A DNA stretch of 64,000 nucleotides, taken from assembly GCF_005491705.1 (NCBI RefSeq), contig NZ_CP028092.1:1426001-1490000 (forward strand), read 5' to 3'. The notes under the pieces were generated by a model. It searched no databases. It saw only the letters and a program-made list of their open reading frames with translations, and had not been told where the DNA came from. Made by a program: the position numbers and the translations under genes. Below are positions 1 to 8,679 of the stretch, in pieces. This stretch comes from Pontibacter sp. SGAir0037 (GTDB lineage Bacteria; Bacteroidota; Bacteroidia; Cytophagales; Hymenobacteraceae). How positions within the stretch are numbered: position 1 is the first letter of the stretch; each line of letters opens with the position of its first letter.

Positions 1-997
1 GTCCACCTACGAGCCCCATGCCCATTACCTGGAACAGGTAGATCAGGAAGGTTTGCTTCCCACTTAAACCAAGGCAGCGCAGTATACCTATCGTAGAAAG
101 TTTATCACGCATATATACGTGCACGGCACTGGCTACGCCTACGCAGCCTAACAGGAGGGCAACAAAACCAACCAGGGCCAGGAAACGAGCCAGCTCATCA
201 TACGATTGGCCCATACTTTCTTTCCTGGTTTCCACGGTATCGTAATAAATGCCATACTCTTCAAACCTGTCTTTCATGCTGTTACCCAGCGTATCTGGCT
301 GCACCGAATCGGGCAGGTCGAGGTAATAGTAGTAAGATACCCGGCTCCCGCGCTGCATCAGCCCTGTTTCAGGCAAAAATTGACGAGGAATATAGACAAC
401 CGGAGCGACGGCAGCTGTTAGAGCAGTCTGGCCAGGTATACGATGCAGCTCGCCTTCTATCTGAAACGATTGCTGCCCCACCCGGATTATATCACCCGAC
501 TTTGCGTCGTACTGCAGCATAAGGTTATAGTCTACCAATGCTTTTCGGCCATTACGGAAAGACCTGCTGGCATTTTCCGGCTCTGTTTCAATAGTGCCAA
601 AATAAGGAAATTCTCCTTCCAGGGCACGTACCTGTACCAGCCTTGTAACGTTGGTACGCTCAAAGTATACCATCGAAAGCAGGCGGTTTTCGTCAGACCG
701 CTTACCAAGTGCTGCAATGGAGTCTACTAATGCAATCGAAACAGAATCAGGTTCTTTGTTGATGGCTATGACCATGTCTGCACCAATCAGAGAACGGGCT
801 TTTTCATCGATGGCTACCTGCAGGCTATCCCGGAATGAGTTAATGGCAACCAGGGCAGCTATGCCCAGCACAATGGAGGATAAAAAAAGGACTAGTTTGC
901 CCCTGTTGCGCCGGGTATCCCGCCAGGCCATCTGAAGGAGCCACGATAACTGCAGCCGTTGTTTCGGCAGGTTATCTTCTTCGAGTTCTTCTTTCAA
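1..997 (-). CDS. FtsX/MacB-type ABC transporter permease (YbbP-like), C-terminus cut by window edge
   Basis: This is the permease partner of the ATPase encoded just upstream (62 nt gap). It belongs to the family of envelope ABC transporters that includes YbbP and LolC/E. About 332 codons read open to the window edge. A cytoplasmic start (AWRDTRRNRGK) is followed by the first membrane segment (LVLFLSSIVLGIAALVAIN), a long periplasmic domain, and near the edge a second segment (FLALVGFVALLLGCVGVASA) with the FtsX-like TIGILRCLGLS loop. I take the start as TTG at 997 because an in-frame TAG lies three codons upstream and the WLLQMAWRD stretch is typical of the family start; ATG at 931 is the alternative. 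With the divergent esterase it forms the known tesA-ybbA-ybbP gene neighbourhood. The substrate is unknown. Confidence 0.85.
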   Translation of the reverse strand, partial: MKEELEEDNLPKQRLQLSWLLQMAWRDTRRNRGKLVLFLSSIVLGIAALVAINSFRDSLQVAIDEKARSLIGADMVIAINKEPDSVSIALVDSIAALGKRSDENRLLSMVYFERTNVTRLVQVRALEGEFPYFGTIETEPENASRSFRNGRKALVDYNLMLQYDAKSGDIIRVGQQSFQIEGELHRIPGQTALTAAVAPVVYIPRQFLPETGLMQRGSRVSYYYYLDLPDSVQPDTLGNSMKDRFEEYGIYYDTVETRKESMGQSYDELARFLALVGFVALLLGCVGVASAVHVYMRDKLSTIGILRCLGLSGKQTFLIYLFQVMGMGLVGG

Positions 998-1059
998 AAT
1001 GATCTATAAAGAATTAAAAACCTTATTGATATAGTTTAAGCGAGCAAAGCTTTACCTGC

Positions 1060-1752
1060 TTACAGTTTGGGGGCCGCCATGTTATCAGACACGACGGTGC
1101 CACCCTTAATGCGTATGATGCGCTGCGTGCGTTGGGCCAGTTCCAGGTCATGCGTTACGACCACCAGTGTCGTGCCGGCTTCTTCGTTCAGGTCGAAAAG
1201 CAATTTTTCCACCCGTTCACCAGTTTCCTCATCTAAATTGCCGGTGGGTTCATCAGCAAAAAGGATGGTTGGTCTGTTGGAGAAAGCCCTTGCCAGCGAT
1301 ACCCGTTGCTGCTCACCACCAGAAAGCTGCGTTGGATAATGATCGTGCCTTTCAGCCAGACCTACTCTGCCTAAGAGTTCCAGCGCCTGCCGCTGCACAT
1401 TGCGCTCTCCGCGGAGTTCTAAGGGAACCATGACATTTTCGAGAGCGGTAAGCGTAGGGATAAGCTGGAAATTCTGAAATATAAAACCGACATACTGGTT
1501 CCTGACCTGCGCGCGTTTATCTTCAGAAAGATTATCCAGGGCTATGCCGTTTAAAATGACAGAACCTGCGCTTGCACGGTCAAGGCCCGCACATAAACCA
1601 AGCAATGTAGTCTTGCCAGAACCTGAAGGACCCACAATGGAGCAGGTGTCGCCTGCCTGTAAGGAAAAGTTAACATCATGCAGTACCGTAAGGTGCCGAT
1701 CGCCGCTATGGTAGGTTTTCTGAAGGTCTCGTATTTCGAGAATAGTAGACAT
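1060..1752 (-). CDS. ABC transporter ATP-binding protein, YbbA/LolD type
   Basis: The 230-residue protein is a complete ATPase subunit for the permease encoded next to it. Walker A is GPSGSGKT at residues 41-48, the Q-loop is in FIFQNFQLIP near 90, the ABC signature LSGGEQQR is at 143-150, Walker B ILFADEP is at 163-169, and the switch His is in VVVTHD. It has the length and NLDEETGE region of the MacB/LolD/YbbA group, which powers membrane-extracting or mechanotransmitting transporters instead of classical importers. Family assignment is firm. The YbbA label rests mainly on the neighbouring esterase and permease genes. Confidence 0.93.
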   Translation of the reverse strand: MSTILEIRDLQKTYHSGDRHLTVLHDVNFSLQAGDTCSIVGPSGSGKTTLLGLCAGLDRASAGSVILNGIALDNLSEDKRAQVRNQYVGFIFQNFQLIPTLTALENVMVPLELRGERNVQRQALELLGRVGLAERHDHYPTQLSGGEQQRVSLARAFSNRPTILFADEPTGNLDEETGERVEKLLFDLNEEAGTTLVVVTHDLELAQRTQRIIRIKGGTVVSDNMAAPKL

Positions 1753-1904
1753 GCTATATTTTGCGTTAATTTTGTTCTGAAGGAATAACTAAAATAGTTT
1801 CTGATTATTTTATCTCCTGAAAAGGCCAAAACCTATTAACTGATTTGCTACGTTAAAGTTTTGACGAGGCAGCTTATAAAATTAGAAATCAAATTAGATA
1901 AAAC

Positions 1905-2615
1905 GTGAAAAAGAATAATTTTTTAGTACTTGGTTTCGTAACAGCCCTCCTTTGCAGCAGTTGCAGCCAGGTTGAGCGCGAAGATCGGGTACAGGCAGAA
2001 CAGGAGGGCCGGGCACAGACCAATGCTCCTAACCAACAAAGCGAGAAACAGCGGCAAAAGAATATTATTTTCTTTGGAAACAGCTTAACAGCTGGCTACG
2101 GGCTGGAGCCGGATCAGGCTTTTCCTGCTCTTATACAAGAGCGTATTGATTCTCTTGACCTGCCATACCGGGTTGTGAATGCGGGGGTAAGCGGTGAAAC
2201 CTCAGCGGGAGGCAAAAGCCGGGTAGACTGGCTGTTGCGCCAGCCGGTAGATGTTTTTGTGCTGGAATTAGGCGCTAACGACGGATTGCGGGGCATAGCA
2301 CCAAGCGATACCTATGCAAATCTTCAATCTATTATACAGCAGGTACGGGCAAAATACCCAGAAGCAGAAATTATACTGGCAGGTATGCAGCTTCCTCCGA
2401 GTATGGGGCAGCAGTACACGCAGGAGTTCAGAGAAGTATACATACGTTTAGCCGAAGATGAAAACGTAAGACTGATTCCTTTCCTTCTAGAAGGTGTAGG
2501 AGGCATTCCGAAGCTTAACCAGAAAGATGGTATACACCCGACGGAAGAAGGCCAGAAGATATTGGCTCAGAACACCTGGGCTGTATTGGAGCCTATATTA
2601 AGGGAGGACAGTTAA
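1905..2615 (+). CDS. TesA-like arylesterase / SGNH lipoprotein hydrolase
   Basis: A 236-residue SGNH hydrolase predicted to act on esters, thioesters or lysophospholipids at the envelope. The N-terminus MKKNNFLVLGFVTALLCSSC is a lipoprotein signal peptide with a Cys at 20. Block I is GNSLTAGYG with nucleophile Ser59, block III is GANDG, and the catalytic Asp-His pair sits in DGIHPTEEG near the C-terminus. It is divergent from the YbbA/YbbP-like genes, the same association as tesA-ybbAP in proteobacteria, so a role in removing or handling acyl lipids extracted by the transporter is plausible but is inference. Its stop lies 28 nt before the first small-RNA promoter. Confidence 0.9.
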   Translation: MKKNNFLVLGFVTALLCSSCSQVEREDRVQAEQEGRAQTNAPNQQSEKQRQKNIIFFGNSLTAGYGLEPDQAFPALIQERIDSLDLPYRVVNAGVSGETSAGGKSRVDWLLRQPVDVFVLELGANDGLRGIAPSDTYANLQSIIQQVRAKYPEAEIILAGMQLPPSMGQQYTQEFREVYIRLAEDENVRLIPFLLEGVGGIPKLNQKDGIHPTEEGQKILAQNTWAVLEPILREDS

Positions 2616-2643
2616 TTGTCAGAATTTTTTTCCTGGAAAAAAT

Positions 2644-2674
2644 GTAACCTTCTATGACATCTACTCCGTATAAA
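2644..2674 (+). promoter_or_regulatory. Candidate ECF-sigma promoter of small RNA 1
   Basis: GTAACCTT at 2644-2651, a 15-nt spacer, then CGTATAAA at 2667-2674. This is the shape of an ECF (RpoE-like) promoter with an AAC core in the -35 box and a CGT core in the -10 box. The same pair with the same spacer recurs at 2791-2821. Transcription should start about 6 nt downstream, at the GG of the conserved element (2680). Confidence 0.65.
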
Positions 2675-2679
2675 TAAAC

Positions 2680-2750
2680 GGCTAAAAGTTGAAAGTTTTT
2701 CAATCATATAACGGCAAGATTTCCTTAAAAACGGAGCTCTTGCCGTTTTT
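2680..2750 (+). ncRNA. Candidate trans-acting small RNA 1 (about 71 nt)
   Basis: The unit begins with a 23-nt element (2680-2702; starts GGCTAAAAG, ends GTTTTTCA) that is identical to 2827-2849. An AT-rich linker follows, then a terminator hairpin (2710-2719 with 2738-2747) and a T-run ending at 2750. An ECF-like promoter sits 5 nt upstream. No ORF of useful length lies inside. Conserved single-stranded 5' end, variable middle and Rho-independent terminator are the architecture of a seed-bearing regulatory RNA. No RNA family is recognised. The alternative is a duplicated terminator of the esterase gene, but that would not explain the duplicated promoter. Confidence 0.6.
2710..2750 (+). terminator. 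Rho-independent terminator of small RNA 1
   Basis: A 10-bp perfect stem (AACGGCAAGA with TCTTGCCGTT) and a T-run at 2746-2750. It would also stop transcripts leaving the esterase gene. Confidence 0.8.
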
Positions 2751-2790
2751 GATTTTAGGGCAAATTTTTTTAAATATTTTTTCTGCAACC

Positions 2791-2821
2791 GTAACTTTCG
2801 CTAGAGTGGTTTTCGTATAAA
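2791..2821 (+). promoter_or_regulatory. Candidate ECF-sigma promoter of small RNA 2
   Basis: GTAACTTT at 2791-2798, a 15-nt spacer and CGTATAAA at 2814-2821. The boxes and spacing match those at 2644-2674, although the spacer sequence differs. That conservation of boxes but not spacer supports a functional promoter. Confidence 0.65.
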
Positions 2822-2826
2822 AGCAT

Positions 2827-2893
2827 GGCTAAAAGTTGAAAGTTTTTCAGAATATAGAAATGGGTTCTCATCACGAGAACCCATTTCTTTTTT
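2827..2893 (+). ncRNA. Candidate trans-acting small RNA 2 (about 67 nt)
   Basis: It starts with the same 23-nt element as small RNA 1 (2827-2849), again exactly 5 nt after the -10 box. It ends in an unrelated but strong terminator hairpin (2857-2869 with 2875-2887) and a T6 run. The two units share promoter boxes and 5' end but not hairpin sequence, so selection appears to act on initiation and on the 5' seed. It ends 8 bases before the 3' end of the convergent czcB gene. Confidence 0.6.
2857..2893 (+). terminator. Rho-independent terminator of small RNA 2
   Basis: A 13-bp perfect stem (GAAATGGGTTCTC with its complement) with a 5-nt loop, followed by T6 on the + strand. The - strand lacks a clean T-run, so it mainly serves rightward transcription, though the stem lies just past the leftward czcB stop. 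Confidence 0.85.
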
Positions 2894-2901
2894 AGTGCCG
2901 T

Positions 2902-4086
2902 CTATTCTTCTGATACTTCTGATTTCATTTTCTCTGCCAATATATAATAAGCGCCTTTCGTGACGAACTGTGTATCCGCAGGCAAATCCTCTTTTAAACT
3001 AACCGCTGTAAAACCATTCTCGGTCACGCCAGTTTCTACCTCTGCCATTTTAAACACTGTTGGCTGCTGCTGGTGGAAAATATAGTTTTTGCCTTTGTAC
3101 CGGACTACAGCATCTTCTGGTAAGGCCGGAATTTTCTGATCGCCGGCGAGTATCTGTGCATTGATGTACATACCTGGCAATAGCTTGCTGTCGGTAGTAT
3201 GGGTAATCTCTGCATGTACGGTTACCATACGTGAGTCGCCTTCGAAAGCCTTCCCTACCGAAAATACCTTGGCTTCTATTGGCTCCTTGGCAACATTAGG
3301 AAGTGTAAACAATACCTTTTGCCCTTTTTCTACCAGGTGAAAGTCTTTTTCGAACACATTTAAATCGAGGTGCAGGTGGTGATTGTCTACAATTTCAAAC
3401 ATCTCCTGACCAGGCTGGGCAAAAGTGCCTATATTCACTTCCACCAGTCTTACATAGCCGCTGATAGGTGCCACAACAGAAAGTGTAGAAGTGATATTTC
3501 CAGCTTCTATTTTGCGGGTAGATAGTCCAAGAGTTGTCAGGTGCACTCCCAGCGCTTTCATTCTGGAGCGTTGCACCTGCACATCTGTTTTTGCCTGCTC
3601 GAACTTTTTCCGGGAACCTACTTCTTCTTTGGCCAATATGTCCTGGCGCTCGTAATCCAGTTCAGCAAAGTTCAGCTGGTTACGTGTAGTCAGGTATTCT
3701 TCCTGTAGCTTAATAAGTTCCGGGTTCTGAATAGTGGCAAGCACCTTCCCTTTTTGTACGTATTCGCCCTCTATTACATTAATCTGTTGTACCACACCGC
3801 CCATCAATGGGTTGATGCTGGCCTTGTTCTGAGGCGGGAGTTGTAGCTGCCCGTTGGCCTGTATGCGGGTTGAGAGTGTTCTTGCTTCCAGGTTACCCAA
3901 TGCAATACCACTTACCTGTTGCTGCTCCCGGGAAAAAGCCACTTCGTCAGAAGTATTTTTTGCCTCCCCTTTTTCTGCCGTGCCTGCTGCCGTGTTTTCA
4001 GCCTCCTGCTGCTTCTCAGAGCAGGATGAAAGGGCTATAAAACCAGACAGTAGAAAAACTGTAAGAAATTTTCTAGTATACATCAT
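2902..4086 (-). CDS. czcB: RND efflux periplasmic adaptor (CzcB/HlyD family)
   Basis: A 394-residue membrane-fusion protein that links the inner-membrane CzcA pump to the outer-membrane channel. It has a lipoprotein signal (FLLSGFIALSSC). A biotinyl-lipoyl-like half with INVIEGEYVQKGKVLA is followed by an alpha-hairpin of about residues 130-200 (KLQEEYLTTRNQLNFAELDYE region), then the second lipoyl half (APISGYVRLVEVNIGTFAQPG) and a beta-barrel. It is translationally coupled to the pump gene: the stop and start overlap as TAATG at 4084-4088. Operon context points to heavy-metal export. Confidence 0.92.
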   Translation of the reverse strand: MMYTRKFLTVFLLSGFIALSSCSEKQQEAENTAAGTAEKGEAKNTSDEVAFSREQQQVSGIALGNLEARTLSTRIQANGQLQLPPQNKASINPLMGGVVQQINVIEGEYVQKGKVLATIQNPELIKLQEEYLTTRNQLNFAELDYERQDILAKEEVGSRKKFEQAKTDVQVQRSRMKALGVHLTTLGLSTRKIEAGNITSTLSVVAPISGYVRLVEVNIGTFAQPGQEMFEIVDNHHLHLDLNVFEKDFHLVEKGQKVLFTLPNVAKEPIEAKVFSVGKAFEGDSRMVTVHAEITHTTDSKLLPGMYINAQILAGDQKIPALPEDAVVRYKGKNYIFHQQQPTVFKMAEVETGVTENGFTAVSLKEDLPADTQFVTKGAYYILAEKMKSEVSEE

Positions 4087-7000
4087 TATTCTATTCCAGC
4101 TGTAAATTCAATTAATATCAGCACTTCGTTATAATTTCTTAAAGTGTTGATGTATTCCTTTTTAAGTTGATAGGCCTGATCTAAGGCTTGCACATATTCT
4201 ACATAGTCAATGTCGCCTGTGCTAAAGCTTAACTGGGCTGCCTTTTCCATTTGAGTCGCCTGCTTCAGAGCACCGTCTTCGAAGTATGACAACGTATACT
4301 GGTGCTTGTAAAGCTCCTGTAAGAGTTTTTGTACTTCGGTTTTGATCTGCTGCTGCTGATAGCTTATCTGACTTTTAAGCGCTTCCTCCTGAAGTTTGGA
4401 GCCTTTAATTCTTGCACGCTGCGCTCCAAACCAAAGAGGGATGGCTACGCCAGCCTCAAAGCCGTTAAATCGGTCTCCGGTTCCATAAACAACACCGCTG
4501 TTATCCCTTGGGCTCTCTCCCACAAAGCTCTGGTTAAAATACCCCAGCGTGATATCGGGTAACAACCTGGCTTGTTCAAGGTCGGTTCGTTGCTGAGCCA
4601 CTGTTAATTCGCTCTGTAGCCAGGCCAGGTACGGGTGGCGATCTGCAGATGCCGAATCGGTGAGCAACGGCGACTGGCGTTTGGAAAGCTGTTCTTCTGT
4701 AAAAAAAACAGGTTGTTCTGACTGCAGCAGTAATTGCAGTTGTTGGTTTACGATGTTGAGATCAGCCTTTGCCTGTTGCATTTCGGTTCGCAGCCCTAAT
4801 GTTCTCGCTTCGGCAGTTGCCTGCTCCAGGTAACCTGTCTCGCCGGTTCTGAAGCGTATGGCGGCAGCTCTGGCAAAACTACCATACAGGCTATCCTGTG
4901 CCTGTAATAATCTTAGCCGTGCCTGTTGGTAAAGCAACTGGTAATACGCTTGCTTCACATCGCGTACCAGCTCTTGTTCCACAATGCTTTTGCGAACTTC
5001 TGCCTGGTGTATACCCGCATCAGCAAGCTTTGCCTGCTTCTGGTACACTGTCGGAAAAGAGAACTGCTGAGAAACCGAAATATAATCATCTGTTCTGGCG
5101 GTGCTTATCTGGCCCCGGCTGTAGGAAAGGTTTGTCTTTGGCAAATCGACTGCGGCTTTGCGAAGAGCCTGTTCCTGCTGGATTGTATAAGAAGCTCCCT
5201 GAACTGTTAAATTATGCTGCTTTGCATGTTCTATAGCCCCTGAGAGCGTATAAACCTGCGAAGGTTGTTCCTGAGCCTTTACATGCTGCGGCAGTAATAG
5301 AGTACCTAAAAGCAGTAGAAGAAGCCCCGCCTTGCCTGTGCCCATAGACAGGTTGCCGGCTTGTGTTCTGCTGCCTGAAAACGTAAAGTATAAAACAGGC
5401 AGTACTACCAGTGTAAGAAGTGTAGAGGTAAATAATCCTCCAATTACAACGGTTGCCAGCGGCCTTTGTACTTCGGCACCAGCTGAACCTGAAAGTGCCA
5501 TCGGCAGGAAACCGAGGGCCGCTACGGATGCCGTCATGATAACCGGCCGGAGCCGCACCTTTGTGCCCAGCATTACCCTTTCATAAAGATCATTCACTCC
5601 TTCCCGCTCCAGCTGATTAAAGTAGCCGATCAAGACAATACCATTCAGAACCGCCACGCCAAACAAGGCAATAAAGCCCACTCCTGCCGATATACTGAAA
5701 GGCATGTCGCGTAGCCAGAGGGCAAAAATCCCTCCGATGGCTGAAAGTGGTATAGCCGTGAAAATGAGCAGGCTTTGCTTAACTGACTTAAAGGTAAAGT
5801 ATAAGAGCACCAGGATCAGCAGCAAAGCAGCTGGTACCGCTATCATGAGCCGGTTTTTAGCATGCACCAGGTTCTCGAACTGCCCGCCATAGGTGATAAA
5901 GTACCCGGCAGGCAGTGCTAACTGGCTGTTCAGTTTTTCCTCTATCTCTGCAATAATGGATTCCACATCGCGGTTTCGTACATTAAAGCCGATGGTTATG
6001 CGGCGTCTGCCTTCTTCCCTGGATATTTGCATAGGGCCTTCTTCAAACCTGATATCAGCCACCTGACCGATGGGAATTTGTCCGCCTGCGGCCAACGGAA
6101 GGTATAGGTTTTCGATATCTTCCAGGCTTTTTCTTGCGTTGCTCTCCATGCGTACCACCAGGTCGAAGCGGCGGTCGCCTTCGTATACCGCTCCAGCTGC
6201 CTGTCCTGCAAAGGCCGTGCGTAATACAGCATTCACATCAGCCACCTGCACACCATACTTCGACATGTTGCCTCGGTTATATTCCACTACAATTTGTGGC
6301 AGACCAGTTACTTCTTCAACAAAAACATCCTGTACACCTGCTATGGGTGCAATAATGTTATTAACCTGATTTGCCAGATCTGAAAGCTGGTCAAGGTCTT
6401 CCCCAAAGATCTTAATAGCCACATCCTGCTTTGCTCCCGTCATCAGCTCATTAAAGCGGAGCTGGATAGGTTGCTGAAAGCCATAGTTTACGCCTGGGAT
6501 CACCTGAAGCGCCTCGTCCATCTTATTGGCCAATTCTTCCCGGTTCGAAGCACTTGTCCAATCATCTTTGGGTTTCAGTATCACCATTACATCGGCTGCT
6601 TCTATTGGCATAGGGTCGGTCGGAATTTCTGCAGTGCCTATCTTGCCTATTACTTCTTTCACCTCAGGGAAGTCCCGCAGCAGGATCTCACTTACCTTGG
6701 TGGTTGTTTCGATGGTTTGAGTAAGCGAAGCTCCCGGTACCAGGCGAAGGTCCATGGCCAGGTCGCCTTCTTCCAGGTTAGGTATAAATTCACCGCCCAT
6801 ACGGCTGAACACAAACAGACTAAAGGCAAACAGAGCCAGGGCAAATATGATGACTAACCTGCGGCTGCCCAGGGCAAATTGTATAACTGGTGCATACAAG
6901 TTTTGCAAGGCAGCGATGATGCGATCCGAAATATTAGGCTTGTGCTTTGTTTTGCGGCTCAACAGTAAAGTTGACACCATAGGCACATAGGTAAGAGAAA

Positions 7001-8477
7001 GTATAAACGCTCCCAGAATGGCAAAACTTACAGTCTGAGCCATTGGTTTAAACATCTTTCCCTCTATTCCTACCAGAGCCATAATGGGCAGGTACACGAT
7101 CAGGATGATGAGCATACCAAAGGCGGCAGAATTCATGATATTGCCAGCAGCCTCTCCGACTTCTGCATCCATTTCCTGCTGTGTTAGCTTTCGGAGTGGA
7201 AGTTTCTCATTTTTTACGACAATAAAATGAAGTACGCCTTCCACAATAATGACTGCACCGTCTACTATTAAGCCAAAGTCGATAGCTCCCAGACTCATGA
7301 GGTTACCCGAAACTCCGAACACATGCATCATGCCTATCGCAAAAAGCATGGAAAGCGGAATAACGGAAGCTACTACCAGGCCGGCCCGTAAGTTTCCCAG
7401 TAGCAGAACCAGCACAAATATAACTATTAAGCCACCTTCGACCAGGTTTTTGGCTACTGTACTGGTTGCTCTGCTTACCAGCTCACTGCGGTCGAGGTAC
7501 GCATCAATTACCAATCCTTCGGGTAAAGAAGCCTGTACCTCCTGTACCCGTTGCTGTACATTCCGGATAACCTCCGAAGAGTTGGCTCCTTTCAGCATCA
7601 GCACAATACCACCCACTACTTCACCTTCTGTATTTCGGGTAAGGGCTCCGTAGCGAACTGGGTGGCCAAATTGAACCTGGGCTACATCCCGTACCAGCAC
7701 GGGCATTCCTCCACGGTTCACCACCACCACCTGCTCTATATCTTCCAGCGTGCTAACCAGGCCAAGGCCCCGAATAAAATAGGCGCTCTGGCTTTTTTCA
7801 ATATAAGCGGCACCTGTATTTTCGTTGTTACTTTCCAGTGCCGCCACAACTTCAGCTACTGTTAGGTTCATGCTGCGAAGTTTATCGGGGTTAACCGCCA
7901 CTTCATATTCTTTTAGATAACCGCCAAAACTACTCACGTCGGCCACTCCGGGTGTACCCAGCAATTGCCGTCTTACAATCCAGTCCTGTATAGTTCTGAG
8001 TTCGGTGGCGCTGTATTCTTTCGGGCTGTCGGGCCTGGTGTGCAGCGTGTACTGGTAAATTTCGCCTAAGCCGGTGGTGATGGGGGCCATCTCCGGAGTG
8101 CCCATTTCTTCTGGTATCTGGCGAGCAGCCTCACCCAGGCGTTCTCCGATCATCTGCCGGGCCAGGTAAACGTCTACCTCATCGTTAAAAACAACCGTTA
8201 TAACAGAAAGGCCGAAGCGCGAAACAGAACGCATTTCGACCACGTTCGGCACATTTGCCAGTGAAATTTCGATGGGTGTGGTAATAAAGCGCTCCACTTC
8301 CTGCGCTGCCAGTGTTGGCGATGAGGTAACAACCTGTACCTGGTTGTTAGTGATATCGGGTACAGCATCCACGGGTAACTGTGACAATGCATACCCACCC
8401 CATACCAGAAGTATGAGTACCATCAGCCCCACCACCAGTTTATTCTTTATAGAAAACTGTATGATCTTCTGAAACAT
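4086..8477 (-). CDS. czcA: Heavy-metal RND pump fused to a TolC-family outer-membrane channel (CzcA-CzcC fusion)
   Basis: About 1463 residues. The first roughly 1040 are an HME-type RND pump with 12 membrane segments. The TM4 motif DFGLIVDGAVIIVEG carries the Asp/Glu proton and metal residues of the divalent-cation (Zn/Co/Cd) subgroup, unlike the Cu/Ag CusA motif. The last roughly 390 residues are a TolC-like protein with long coiled coils. The linker contains GLLLLLLGTLLLPQHVKAQEQ-like sequence, an internal signal peptide with an AxA-type cleavage site. I start at ATG 8477 (MFQKIIQFSIKNK), the normal family start; the open frame extends 30 codons upstream but that part looks non-coding. Fused pumps of this kind are common in Bacteroidota. 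Confidence 0.93.
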   Translation of the reverse strand: MFQKIIQFSIKNKLVVGLMVLILLVWGGYALSQLPVDAVPDITNNQVQVVTSSPTLAAQEVERFITTPIEISLANVPNVVEMRSVSRFGLSVITVVFNDEVDVYLARQMIGERLGEAARQIPEEMGTPEMAPITTGLGEIYQYTLHTRPDSPKEYSATELRTIQDWIVRRQLLGTPGVADVSSFGGYLKEYEVAVNPDKLRSMNLTVAEVVAALESNNENTGAAYIEKSQSAYFIRGLGLVSTLEDIEQVVVVNRGGMPVLVRDVAQVQFGHPVRYGALTRNTEGEVVGGIVLMLKGANSSEVIRNVQQRVQEVQASLPEGLVIDAYLDRSELVSRATSTVAKNLVEGGLIVIFVLVLLLGNLRAGLVVASVIPLSMLFAIGMMHVFGVSGNLMSLGAIDFGLIVDGAVIIVEGVLHFIVVKNEKLPLRKLTQQEMDAEVGEAAGNIMNSAAFGMLIILIVYLPIMALVGIEGKMFKPMAQTVSFAILGAFILSLTYVPMVSTLLLSRKTKHKPNISDRIIAALQNLYAPVIQFALGSRRLVIIFALALFAFSLFVFSRMGGEFIPNLEEGDLAMDLRLVPGASLTQTIETTTKVSEILLRDFPEVKEVIGKIGTAEIPTDPMPIEAADVMVILKPKDDWTSASNREELANKMDEALQVIPGVNYGFQQPIQLRFNELMTGAKQDVAIKIFGEDLDQLSDLANQVNNIIAPIAGVQDVFVEEVTGLPQIVVEYNRGNMSKYGVQVADVNAVLRTAFAGQAAGAVYEGDRRFDLVVRMESNARKSLEDIENLYLPLAAGGQIPIGQVADIRFEEGPMQISREEGRRRITIGFNVRNRDVESIIAEIEEKLNSQLALPAGYFITYGGQFENLVHAKNRLMIAVPAALLLILVLLYFTFKSVKQSLLIFTAIPLSAIGGIFALWLRDMPFSISAGVGFIALFGVAVLNGIVLIGYFNQLEREGVNDLYERVMLGTKVRLRPVIMTASVAALGFLPMALSGSAGAEVQRPLATVVIGGLFTSTLLTLVVLPVLYFTFSGSRTQAGNLSMGTGKAGLLLLLLGTLLLPQHVKAQEQPSQVYTLSGAIEHAKQHNLTVQGASYTIQQEQALRKAAVDLPKTNLSYSRGQISTARTDDYISVSQQFSFPTVYQKQAKLADAGIHQAEVRKSIVEQELVRDVKQAYYQLLYQQARLRLLQAQDSLYGSFARAAAIRFRTGETGYLEQATAEARTLGLRTEMQQAKADLNIVNQQLQLLLQSEQPVFFTEEQLSKRQSPLLTDSASADRHPYLAWLQSELTVAQQRTDLEQARLLPDITLGYFNQSFVGESPRDNSGVVYGTGDRFNGFEAGVAIPLWFGAQRARIKGSKLQEEALKSQISYQQQQIKTEVQKLLQELYKHQYTLSYFEDGALKQATQMEKAAQLSFSTGDIDYVEYVQALDQAYQLKKEYINTLRNYNEVLILIEFTAGIE

Positions 8478-8515
8478 GATAAATATATAAAATGAGGCAA
8501 CGATACAGCATAGCG

Positions 8516-8546
8516 CTGTACTGCAAAAAATGCAAAGGCAGTACAG
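8516..8546 (-). promoter_or_regulatory. Leader hairpin before czcA
   Basis: A 9-bp perfect inverted repeat, CTGTACTGC (8516-8524) with GCAGTACAG (8538-8546), lies between the DUF6660-type gene and the pump start. It could be an operator, an RNA hairpin modulating translation of the long fusion, or a processing site. There is no T-run on the - strand, so it is not an obvious terminator. Confidence 0.4.
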
Positions 8547-8679
8547 GTGCGCTGCAAGGGCTACCATAAATTAAAAAGAAGAGCTGCAGGTGTTTGCCGT
8601 ATAAATGCAAAGGCATAACGTGGCATTTCATAATGCCTGATGCTGTGCAAGAGCTTCCTTTACAGCTTAAAGAATTAAG

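Noticed and set aside
8478..8567. Upstream extension of the CzcA-CzcC frame by 30 codons
   Set aside because: The extra residues are Cys- and Leu-rich and unlike the family start; MFQKIIQFSIKNK at 8477 is the normal beginning.
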